From an uncultured Bacteroidota bacterium (GTDB lineage: Bacteria; Bacteroidota; Bacteroidia; Chitinophagales; Chitinophagaceae): 5,586 nt of DNA. The DNA lies in contig CAIVKT010000662.1 of NCBI GenBank assembly GCA_903906615.1, forward strand, positions 1 to 5,586. The letters are read 5' to 3'. Positions within the stretch are counted from its first letter, which is position 1; every line of letters starts with the position of its first letter. The position numbers and the translations under genes were made by a program. The notes beneath the pieces were generated by a model. The model did not search any database, had not been told where the DNA came from, and saw nothing but the letters and a program-made list of their open reading frames with translations. Below are positions 1-5,586 of this stretch, in pieces.

Positions 1-573
1 TGCTGTGCTAACCACAGAGCCGATATTAGTAGGGTCACCGGCCTTGATGATATATGTACCTGCGGTGATATCGGTAAATGAACTGACCTGCAATGAGGTA
101 ATGCCTGTAGCAATACTGGTGGTATTTGCCGCTACGTTTTCGGACAGTGTATCATTTGATAAATTAATGAACCGGACCTTTGCATTCCCTGACGAAGGAG
201 CAGACACATCATCCGCAGTAACTACGTAGGATGAGTTGGTAATAATGCCCCCCACAAAAACAGAATAGTGGGTATTTGCGGCAAAAGAGGCATTGAACGA
301 CTTTAGAGGGTCGGTACCCCCAAGGCTGCTTACATAAAAAGTGATATCCTGGCTACCGGCGGTGATATACTGATACCCGGAAGTGCCTGCAAAAGCAACA
401 TTGGATGCACCTGTTACCTTTGTGGTGCCATCCGTAACGTATACACTGCCCGTACCGGCGGAGCCATTCACGAACATCACATCTGCTGAATTGGCGGGGG
501 CAGAATTACTGCTTTTGCTACAACCGGCAAACGCAATGGCTGCAACAACAAATATGGAAAGAATCTTTTTCAT
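1..573 (-). CDS. DUF4397-like lipoprotein, N-terminal 191 residues (C-terminus outside window)
   Basis: The frame opens at ATG 573-571 and runs without a stop to base 1, so the gene is cut by the left edge. The N-terminus MKKILSIFVVAAIAFAGC is a lipoprotein signal peptide: two lysines, a hydrophobic stretch, then FAGC with Cys18 as the lipidated residue. The Phe at -3 is a slightly loose lipobox. Residues 19-30 are a Ser/Asn/Ala-rich linker. Residues 30-115 then show the alternating beta pattern of DUF4397 (ADVMFVNGSAG, a GYQYITAGSQDITFYV core, then FAANTHYSVFVGG). Residues 130-191 start a second similar unit (AKVRFINLS, then ITAGTYIIKAG). Family knowledge: DUF4397 proteins are secreted or surface lipoproteins of unknown function, common in Bacteroidota. 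There is no Shine-Dalgarno sequence; the 15 bases before the ATG are A/T-rich. It lies 70 bases downstream of the kinase gene on the same strand, and whether they share a transcript is unknown. The lipoprotein call is firm; the domain call is from pattern memory. Confidence 0.8.
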   Translation of the reverse strand, partial: MKKILSIFVVAAIAFAGCSKSSNSAPANSADVMFVNGSAGTGSVYVTDGTTKVTGASNVAFAGTSGYQYITAGSQDITFYVSSLGGTDPLKSFNASFAANTHYSVFVGGIITNSSYVVTADDVSAPSSGNAKVRFINLSNDTLSENVAANTTSIATGITSLQVSSFTDITAGTYIIKAGDPTNIGSVVSTA

Positions 574-643
574 GGTTTAATGATTTTTAACGGCAGAGAT
601 ATGCCCTGCAATTGATACTTACAATAATCATGCCTGTTATATT

Positions 644-2614
644 TTATGCGGCATTTTTTACCGAGAAATAGAAGGTGGTACCCTTGCCCTCCTCGCTTTG
701 CAGCCATATGTCGCCGCCGTTCTTTATGGCAAATTCTTTGCAGAGCATCAGGCCGATTCCGTTCCCTTTCTCATTAGCGGTGCCATCATTGCTATTGACG
801 AGGCTGAATAACTTATGCTGCGTTTCCTTGCTCATGCCAATACCATCATCTGTTATAGCGAAGATGGTAAAGCCGGGCTTACTAACGGTATCGGCAGCAA
901 TGGTCACATGCCCGTTCTTCCTGGTGTATTTAAGTGCATTGGTAAGCAGGTTGCGGATAATAAAATCAAAATGGGCATAATCAACAAACACAACAATATC
1001 CTCTGGCGTATGGTCTGTGACCTGTATATTCTTCTCCGCGGCCTTTATCTTTTTAAGGTCTATGTTCTCCCTGATGTAGCCTTTGGGCTTTATTTTGGTC
1101 TGGTGCAGGCGAATGCCATTGACCAGCAGCTGGCCCCAGTAGAGTAGCTTGTCGAAGGTTTCGAGGGAGGCTTTGGTATGCTCCTTTAGGTTATCAAGCA
1201 GGTATTTCTTTTCTTCTTCGGTAGTGATCTCATCTTGATAAATATCTATGATCGTCGGTATGCGGGCGATGGGGCCGCGCAAGTCGTGTCCTATAACTGA
1301 GAAGAGCTTATCTTTTGTAGAGTTAAGCTCTTTGAGCTCTTTTTCATTAATGAGCAGCTGCCTGTTGAGCGCCCTTGTTTTGCGGTAGAAATACAGGAGT
1401 ACTAACAGGGACAGGATAATAATAGCTGCAATCACGATGATCACATTGCGCTGGTATTCATTGTGTTTACTTAGTACTTCCAACTCCCTGATGCGCTGGT
1501 TGGTCTCGAACTGGTAGGCTTCGCTGATGCTGGTTATCTCTTTTGTTTTGTCGAGGCTGAATAATTGCTGCATCAGCTTTTGCTGCGCCTGTACTGTAGC
1601 GAATGCCTCTTTATAATTGCCCTGTTGCTGGTATATATCGGTCATTGACCCCAGCACATTTACGAGAAAAGTCCTGTTACCGGTGCTATCGCACATAGCC
1701 TTGGCCTGCTGCAGGTAGCGCATGGCTTCCGCGGGTTCTTTTGCACTGGTGAGCCTGGCCATTTCCTGTAGGCAGTTGCCCTGCATTTCCGGGAGATGTT
1801 CTTTAATGGCAATATCCAGGCCCTGGCGCAGATAACTCAGTGCTTGTTCTATTTGTCCTTTGTCTTCATAAAAATTGCAGAGATAGAGTAAACATTCTGA
1901 ATGAGATGGCATAAAGGCCGGCCGGTTGCTTAATTCCAGGTCGTGCAAAAAGATATTCAAACCGCCCAGGGTATCCCCTTCTGCTATTTTCAAAATGCCC
2001 ATCGTATTGTATAACGAGATCGACTGATCTACCAGGGGAGTGCGCCTGCTGGCCTGCTCACCCATCCTGAGATACTTACCGGCCTTGGCAGTATCATCAT
2101 GTTCTATATACATGCTGCCCAGGTTGGAGCAGGTGATCATAAGGCCATGGTAATCCTTGAGGCTATCCTGTATTTTAAGCGCCATGACCATGTAGCGGGT
2201 TGCTTCTGCAAAATTGCCCTTAGTGCCCTGGATACTACCAAGGTTACTGTACATTTCACCGATACCCTGAGCATCATTACGCTGCCGGAATATATTGAGC
2301 GCATATAGCACTCTTTTTTCAGCGATCTCCATTCTGCCTTGGTGAAAATCTATAATACCCAACTGCGCCACTACCCGGGCTTCTCCAAGAGGGTCATTGT
2401 TCTGCTGTGCGAATTTTATACCTTGCTCGCCATACCAGGCCGATGAATCAGGGTTATTGACACTATAATGCCTGATCAGTTGCTTGTATAGATTTATCTT
2501 CTGAGTATCGATTTTAGATGCGGCAAGCTGTCTTAATACCTCACTCACATTGGTTTGAGAAAACAACGCAAAGGGCAAAAGCAGGACACATAATAGTAAA
2601 TGCAAAAATCTCAT
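644..2614 (-). CDS. TPR-sensor membrane histidine kinase, complete, 656 aa
   Basis: Two-component sensor kinase. I start it at ATG 2614-2612 because a signal peptide follows directly (MRFLHLLLCVLLLPFALFS, likely cut before Gln20); the longer frame needs a TTG at 2647 and puts 11 polar residues before it. Residues about 45-350 hold TPR units with the conserved Leu/Met positions at 85, 125, 165, 205, 245, 285 and 324. A charged coiled coil (about 350-390) leads to one membrane span (391-410) followed by RKTR, placing the TPRs in the periplasm and the kinase in the cytoplasm. The core has the H-box FSVIGHDLRGPI (phospho-His443), N-box RNLLTNALKY (Asn555, Asn559), G1 DDGIGM (589-594), an LFSLV F-box (602-606) and G2 GNGIGL (617-622). 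All catalytic boxes look intact. The +4 position after His443 is Gly, not the Thr/Asn of phosphatase-competent HisKA proteins. No receiver domain or response regulator is visible, so the ligand and target are unknown. Confidence 0.93.
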   Translation of the reverse strand: MRFLHLLLCVLLLPFALFSQTNVSEVLRQLAASKIDTQKINLYKQLIRHYSVNNPDSSAWYGEQGIKFAQQNNDPLGEARVVAQLGIIDFHQGRMEIAEKRVLYALNIFRQRNDAQGIGEMYSNLGSIQGTKGNFAEATRYMVMALKIQDSLKDYHGLMITCSNLGSMYIEHDDTAKAGKYLRMGEQASRRTPLVDQSISLYNTMGILKIAEGDTLGGLNIFLHDLELSNRPAFMPSHSECLLYLCNFYEDKGQIEQALSYLRQGLDIAIKEHLPEMQGNCLQEMARLTSAKEPAEAMRYLQQAKAMCDSTGNRTFLVNVLGSMTDIYQQQGNYKEAFATVQAQQKLMQQLFSLDKTKEITSISEAYQFETNQRIRELEVLSKHNEYQRNVIIVIAAIIILSLLVLLYFYRKTRALNRQLLINEKELKELNSTKDKLFSVIGHDLRGPIARIPTIIDIYQDEITTEEEKKYLLDNLKEHTKASLETFDKLLYWGQLLVNGIRLHQTKIKPKGYIRENIDLKKIKAAEKNIQVTDHTPEDIVVFVDYAHFDFIIRNLLTNALKYTRKNGHVTIAADTVSKPGFTIFAITDDGIGMSKETQHKLFSLVNSNDGTANEKGNGIGLMLCKEFAIKNGGDIWLQSEEGKGTTFYFSVKNAA

Positions 2615-2721
2615 AATAGTTGGGCGGTATTGCTCATAAAAATACAAGATTGCCTGTAATTATTTCCTTAAAGTAATACTAAACCATAATAATTAATATT
2701 ACCTAATGCTTTAGCTGCTGC

Positions 2722-2733
2722 TTAAAATTTTAA
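2722..2733. repeat. Perfect 12-base palindrome TTAAAATTTTAA
   Basis: TTAAAATTTTAA reads identically on both strands with no spacer. It sits 48 bases upstream of the bioB start codon and overlaps the TTTT proposed here as the -33 element of the bioB promoter, so a dimeric regulator bound there could block the promoter. It consists only of A and T in an AT-rich region, so chance occurrence is quite possible. It does not match the BirA or BioR operator patterns I know. Confidence 0.35.
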
Positions 2734-2759
2734 AACCTGCGGAAAATCAAATAGTTTCG
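2728..2759 (+). promoter_or_regulatory. Candidate Bacteroidota-type promoter for bioBFD
   Basis: TAGTTTCG at 2752-2759 matches 7 of 8 positions of the Bacteroidota -7 consensus TAnnTTTG. A TTTT at 2728-2731, 20 bases upstream, could serve as an imperfect -33 TTTG element. Transcription from here would begin a few bases after 2759 and give a short leader of roughly 15-20 bases before the bioB ATG at 2782. This is a pattern match by eye, supported by its position but not by any alignment. Confidence 0.5.
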
Positions 2760-2781
2760 CCAAATAAAAATAGATACAAAC

Positions 2782-3783
2782 ATGGAAGCTATTCGCCATA
2801 ACTGGACCCGGGAAGAGATAACAGCGATATACGAACGCCCGTTGCTGCCGCTGATGCTTGATGCGGCAAATGTTCAAAAGGAGTACCATGTATTTGGCGA
2901 AGTGCAGATCAGCAGCCTGCTGTCAATAAAAACAGGTGGCTGCTCCGAAGATTGTGCCTACTGCCCGCAGGCAGCCCGCTTTCATACAGGAGTAAAAGTA
3001 CACGCCCTGATGCAAGTGGATGAAGTACTGGAAGCCGCACAAAATGCCAAAGCAGGTGGCGCATCACGCTTTTGTATGGGCGCTGCATGGCGCGAGGTGA
3101 GGGACAATCGTGATTTTGACCGGGTGATAGATATGGTAAAGGCCGTGAACGGCCTGGATATGGAAGTATGCTGCACCCTGGGCATGGTAAATGAACACCA
3201 GGCCGAGCGACTTGCAGAAGCAGGTCTCTATGCGTACAACCACAATGTAGATACATCAGAAGAACATTATACCGAGGTGATCACTACCCGTACTTACGGT
3301 GACCGACTGAACACGCTTTCCAATGTGCGCAAGGCAGGCATCACCGTATGCAGCGGCGGCATCATAGGCCTGGGCGAAACAGACGCAGACCGCGTGGGAA
3401 TGCTGATGACATTGGCCAACCTGCCAAAACATCCTGAATCGGTGCCGATAAATGTGCTGGTGCCTGTAGCAGGCACACCACTGGCCGATAACAGCCGCGT
3501 ACCCTTTGATGAGCTGGTGCGCATGATAGCCACCGCGCGCATAGTGATGCCCGCATCGGCGGTAAGGCTTTCGGCAGGCAGGCTGGAGCTTTCTGTGGCC
3601 GAGCAGGGTATGTGCTTTATGGCAGGCGCTAACTCCATATTTGCAGGAGATAAATTGCTGACCACACCCAACCCGGAATTTAATTCGGATAAGGAGATGT
3701 TCCGCATACTGGGGCTGACACCAAAAGCTGCATTTGCAGACGGACACCCAAGGCACAAACAGCCTGCAGAACAGACCGCATGA
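2782..3783 (+). CDS. bioB: Biotin synthase, 333 aa
   Basis: Radical SAM enzyme that inserts sulfur into dethiobiotin to make biotin, the last step of the pathway, in the cytoplasm. The radical SAM motif is [12 protein letters not shown], with Cys54, Cys58 and Cys61 as ligands of the [4Fe-4S] cluster that binds S-adenosylmethionine. The ligands of the sulfur-donating [2Fe-2S] cluster can be placed by alignment with E. coli BioB: Cys98 (in RFCMGAAW), Cys130 (in EVCCTLG), Cys190 (in TVCSGG) and Arg262 (in VRLSAGR). The substrate-side motif YNHNVDTS is at 152-159. Length is close to the E. coli enzyme (346 aa), and all key residues are present, so it should be active. The ATG at 2782 has no Shine-Dalgarno sequence but gives a standard N-terminus. 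It is the first gene of the operon; its TGA stop overlaps the bioF start. The last 15 or so residues are a polar, probably unstructured tail. Confidence 0.98.
   Translation: MEAIRHNWTREEITAIYERPLLPLMLDAANVQKEYHVFGEVQISSLLSIKTGGCSEDCAYCPQAARFHTGVKVHALMQVDEVLEAAQNAKAGGASRFCMGAAWREVRDNRDFDRVIDMVKAVNGLDMEVCCTLGMVNEHQAERLAEAGLYAYNHNVDTSEEHYTEVITTRTYGDRLNTLSNVRKAGITVCSGGIIGLGETDADRVGMLMTLANLPKHPESVPINVLVPVAGTPLADNSRVPFDELVRMIATARIVMPASAVRLSAGRLELSVAEQGMCFMAGANSIFAGDKLLTTPNPEFNSDKEMFRILGLTPKAAFADGHPRHKQPAEQTA
3780..3783 (+). other. ATGA stop-start overlap of bioB and bioF
   Basis: The bioF ATG (3780-3782) and the bioB TGA (3781-3783) share bases in the sequence ATGA. No Shine-Dalgarno-like sequence lies in the last 20 bases of bioB, so bioF translation probably relies on ribosomes finishing bioB (termination-reinitiation coupling). 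This also supports the chosen bioF start. Confidence 0.85.
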
Positions 3784-4907
3784 ACCGTGTTGACCAACAC
3801 CTGAGCCATAAACTGGAAGAAAGGATACAGGCCGGAAACCTGCGGGTGTTGCGCGTGAGCAGGCAACCTGTAGATTTTTTCTCCAACGACTATCTTGGCC
3901 TTGCCACTACCGGCTTGCTGCACAGCCTGATACCAGAGGCCCGTAACAGACAAAGCACGGGATCCACAGGCTCACGTCTGTTATCGGGCAACAATGCACA
4001 GACCGAAGAACTGGAAACATTCATCGCATCGTTTCATAAAGCCGAGGCGGCGCTGTTATTCAATTCAGGGTATGATGCTAATGTGGGGCTGCTTTCGTGT
4101 ATACCCTCGCGGCACACTACCATACTTTACGATGAGCTGTGCCATGCCAGCATAATAGACGGTGTGCGCCTGGGCCAATGTGCTAACAAGTACAAATTCG
4201 GGCATAATGACATGGACGAACTGGAGGGCCAGCTTAAAAAATATCAAGAACAAGGCCCGGTGCTGGTGGTGGTAGAATCTGTATACTCCATGGATGGCGA
4301 TATGGCTCCTCTTGCCGCGTTAGCAGACCTTTGCGCAGCATATGATGCACAATTGATCGTGGATGAGGCACATGCCACCGGTGTATTCGGCACGCATGGC
4401 GCGGGACTCGTGTGCGCCCTGGGCTTACAGGACAGGGTTTTTGCGCGGATACATACTTTTGGCAAGGCATTGGGGTGCCATGGCGCAGTAGTGGTGGGCA
4501 GCGCATTGCTGCGGCAATATCTTATTAATTTTGCACGATCGTTCATTTACACCACCGCTTTGCCGGGGCAGAGTGTGCAGGCCATACGGGCCGCATATGG
4601 CTACCTGGCGGGTGGTACGTTTTCTAATGAACCACTGCATGAGCTTATTGCTTATTTCAGGGGCCGCATAGAAGGCAGCGGCAATACTAACTGGAAGGAC
4701 AGCCACAGCGCTATACAGGCATTGGTTATTGGCGATAACATGCGCAGCAGGGAAGTGGCGGCGCGGTTGCAACGGGCAGGGCTGCAAGTGAACCCTATAT
4801 TACACCCCACGGTATCCTTAGGTATGGAGCGGCTGAGAGTGTGCCTGCATATGTTTAATACAAAAGAAGAGGTAGGTGTGTTGTTTGATAATTTGCAAAG
4901 CGCATAG
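3780..4907 (+). CDS. bioF: 8-amino-7-oxononanoate synthase, 375 aa
   Basis: PLP-dependent alpha-oxoamine synthase that condenses pimeloyl-ACP (or pimeloyl-CoA) with L-alanine, releasing CO2, to give 8-amino-7-oxononanoate, the first committed ring-precursor step of biotin synthesis. Visible motifs: [10 protein letters not shown] (33-42), [11 protein letters not shown] (61-71), [11 protein letters not shown] with His122 stacking on [12 protein letters not shown] (166-174), DEAHATG with Asp195 and His198, and [12 protein letters not shown] with Lys229 as the Schiff-base lysine. The C-terminal RLRVCLH segment (351-357) holds the arginines expected to bind substrate carboxylate. Length matches E. 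coli BioF (384 aa), and nothing is missing. The related enzymes 2-amino-3-ketobutyrate CoA ligase and serine palmitoyltransferase share this fold; position between bioB and bioD decides for BioF. The start overlaps the bioB stop by 4 bases, and the TAG stop is 42 bases before bioD. Confidence 0.97.
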   Translation: MNRVDQHLSHKLEERIQAGNLRVLRVSRQPVDFFSNDYLGLATTGLLHSLIPEARNRQSTGSTGSRLLSGNNAQTEELETFIASFHKAEAALLFNSGYDANVGLLSCIPSRHTTILYDELCHASIIDGVRLGQCANKYKFGHNDMDELEGQLKKYQEQGPVLVVVESVYSMDGDMAPLAALADLCAAYDAQLIVDEAHATGVFGTHGAGLVCALGLQDRVFARIHTFGKALGCHGAVVVGSALLRQYLINFARSFIYTTALPGQSVQAIRAAYGYLAGGTFSNEPLHELIAYFRGRIEGSGNTNWKDSHSAIQALVIGDNMRSREVAARLQRAGLQVNPILHPTVSLGMERLRVCLHMFNTKEEVGVLFDNLQSA

Positions 4908-4912
4908 AACCA

Positions 4913-4944
4913 TTTTCCTGTTATTCCCACATTCCTTACTTTTG
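4913..4944 (+). promoter_or_regulatory. Promoter-like sequence in the bioF-bioD gap
   Basis: TACTTTTG at 4937-4944 is a full match to the Bacteroidota -7 consensus TAnnTTTG, with TTTT at 4913-4916 exactly 20 bases upstream, the same layout as the candidate bioB promoter. If used, transcription would start at or within a few bases of the bioD GTG (4950), giving a leaderless or almost leaderless message. A chance match is possible, since bioD can be served by the operon transcript. Confidence 0.3.
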
Positions 4945-4949
4945 ATGCT

Positions 4950-5586
4950 GTGAAACATAATTCAATAGCCATACTGGGCATACATACCGGTATCGGCAAA
5001 ACGGTGGCATCGGCGGTGATAGCAGAGGCCATAGGAGCTGATTACTGGAAGCCGGTGCAGGCAGGTTTGGAAGAGCGGGATACCGCGCAGGTGATGCAGT
5101 TGCTGACCAATGGCGCAGGGCGGGTACACCCTGAAGCATTGTTGCTGACGCAGCCTATGTCGCCGCATGCAGCTGCAGAGATAGATGGCGTAGTGGTAGA
5201 CTACACAAAATTTGATTGGCCGCAGACAGATAAAACGTTATTGGTGGAAACTGCTGGTGGAATACTGTCGCCTATGTCTGCACATACTACCATGGCCGAT
5301 TTCGTGGCGCACTACAAGCTGCCCGCAATACTGGTGGTGCAAAATTACCTGGGTAGCATCAACCATACTTTGTTAAGTATAGAGGTATTAAAAAGCAGGG
5401 GCATTAAGCTACTGGGTATTGTTATCAGCGGAGCGCCCTATGAGTCATCCGAAAGCTTTATAGAACAATATGCAGGTGTGCAGATCATCGCCCGCATACC
5501 GCATTTACCTGTGCTGAACAATGAAAGCGTGCGCACTTGCGCAGGCACTATAAAAGCCTCTTTGCAACAGGCATTACAATTACCAA
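4950..5586 (+). CDS. bioD: Dethiobiotin synthetase, first 212 residues (3' end outside window)
   Basis: ATP-dependent enzyme that carboxylates 7,8-diaminononanoate and closes the ureido ring to form dethiobiotin, the substrate of BioB. The frame is open to the right edge. The start is GTG 4950-4952: no in-frame ATG lies between the bioF stop and the P-loop, and this start gives a normal short lead-in (MKHNSIAILG). Motifs: P-loop GIHTGIGKT (10-18, Lys17 and Thr18), DYWKPVQAG with Lys34, Asp44 in ERDT, PMSPHAAAE (69-77), VETAGG with Glu100 as probable Mg ligand, NYLGSINHTLLS (132-143) and GIVISG (156-161). The E. coli enzyme is about 225 aa, so only a few residues are probably missing. Compared with E. 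coli it has His12 for the Asp of the P-loop TDT, Ala38 for Ser41 and Thr101 for Gly after the catalytic Glu; these may be clade-typical. It lies 42 bases after bioF in the same reading frame and is surely part of the bio operon. Confidence 0.95.
   Translation, partial: MKHNSIAILGIHTGIGKTVASAVIAEAIGADYWKPVQAGLEERDTAQVMQLLTNGAGRVHPEALLLTQPMSPHAAAEIDGVVVDYTKFDWPQTDKTLLVETAGGILSPMSAHTTMADFVAHYKLPAILVVQNYLGSINHTLLSIEVLKSRGIKLLGIVISGAPYESSESFIEQYAGVQIIARIPHLPVLNNESVRTCAGTIKASLQQALQLP

Larger units (their letters stand above)
2615..2781. promoter_or_regulatory. Divergent intergenic region between kinase and bio operon
   Basis: These 167 bases separate the kinase start from the bioB start and must carry the promoters for both directions. 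The part from about 2650 to 2781 is distinctly more A/T-rich than the flanking genes. I see no open frame of note and no BirA-type operator (no TTGTAAAC / GTTTACAA pair). Neither start codon has a Shine-Dalgarno sequence; bioB is preceded by an A-rich stretch (aaataaaaatagatacaaac), as is usual in Bacteroidota. A promoter for the minus-strand kinase could not be picked out with confidence. Confidence 0.7.

Noticed and set aside
5..229. Plus-strand frames 5-229 and 383-580 opposite the lipoprotein gene
   Set aside because: The minus-strand frame has a clear lipoprotein signal peptide and DUF4397-like pattern; these are shadows.
592..606. Inverted repeat ggca-gagata-tgcc after the kinase as a terminator
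   Set aside because: Only a 4-base stem, with no U-run of the kind expected for an intrinsic terminator.
815..1147. Plus-strand open frames opposite the kinase ATPase domain (also 675-980)
   Set aside because: Antisense to conserved N, G1 and G2 boxes of the kinase, with no family signature of their own.
2588..2614. Possible lipobox LLLC at residues 6-9 of the kinase
   Set aside because: The Cys is at residue 9, too near the N-terminus, and the hydrophobic core continues past it to a normal signal-peptidase site near residue 19.
2637..2644. TATTTTTA on the minus strand as a kinase -7 box
   Set aside because: It matches 7 of 8 consensus positions but has no -33 partner at the right distance and lies in AT-rich DNA, so it is not better than chance.
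3256..3756. Minus-strand open frame of 166 codons inside bioB
   Set aside because: Fully antisense to bioB; the Cys/His-rich composition follows from the reverse complement of bioB codons.
3294..3953. Long open frame (219 codons) on the minus strand across the bioB-bioF junction
   Set aside because: It lies opposite two genes with intact family motifs; its product is low in recognisable motifs and looks like antisense shadow of a codon-biased operon.
3780..4907. 2-amino-3-ketobutyrate CoA ligase or serine palmitoyltransferase instead of BioF
   Set aside because: Same fold family, but the gene is translationally coupled to bioB and followed by bioD, which fits BioF.
4945..4953. ATG at 4945 as a bioD start
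   Set aside because: It is out of frame with bioD and meets a stop after one further codon (ATG CTG TGA).

Overview
The window looks like chromosomal DNA from a Bacteroidota bacterium, plausibly a Chitinophagaceae or Sphingobacteriia-type organism. This is inferred from several things seen together: a DUF4397-type lipoprotein, a histidine kinase with a periplasmic TPR sensor and an HDLRGP phosphorylation box, start codons preceded by A/T-rich DNA rather than Shine-Dalgarno sequences, and promoter-like boxes close to the Bacteroidota -7 consensus TAnnTTTG. No 16S or other phylogenetic marker is present, so genus and species cannot be given.

The left half is read on the minus strand. Bases 1-573 hold the N-terminal 191 residues of a small surface or periplasmic lipoprotein with DUF4397-like repeats; its C-terminus lies outside the window. 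Upstream of it, after a 70-base gap, bases 644-2614 encode a complete membrane histidine kinase of 656 residues. It has a signal peptide, seven or eight TPR units with an almost exact 40-residue period, a coiled coil, one membrane span, and a DHp/HATPase core. No response regulator is in the window.

The right half is read on the plus strand and is a biotin synthesis operon: bioB (2782-3783), bioF (3780-4907, a 4-base ATGA overlap with bioB) and bioD (4950 to the right edge, GTG start, nearly complete). BioF makes 8-amino-7-oxononanoate, BioD closes the ureido ring to give dethiobiotin, and BioB inserts sulfur to give biotin. The step between BioF and BioD (BioA) and the pimeloyl-ACP steps (BioC, BioH or equivalents) are not here; bioA could follow just beyond the right edge.

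The kinase and bio operons diverge from an AT-rich region of 167 bases (2615-2781). It holds a candidate bioB promoter and a perfect 12-base palindrome. No stretch longer than 300 bases lacks a gene. I saw no tRNA, rRNA, CRISPR array, insertion sequence or clear terminator. The region reads as mostly ordinary; the points worth a second look are the kinase sensor, the bioF-bioD junction and the divergent control region.
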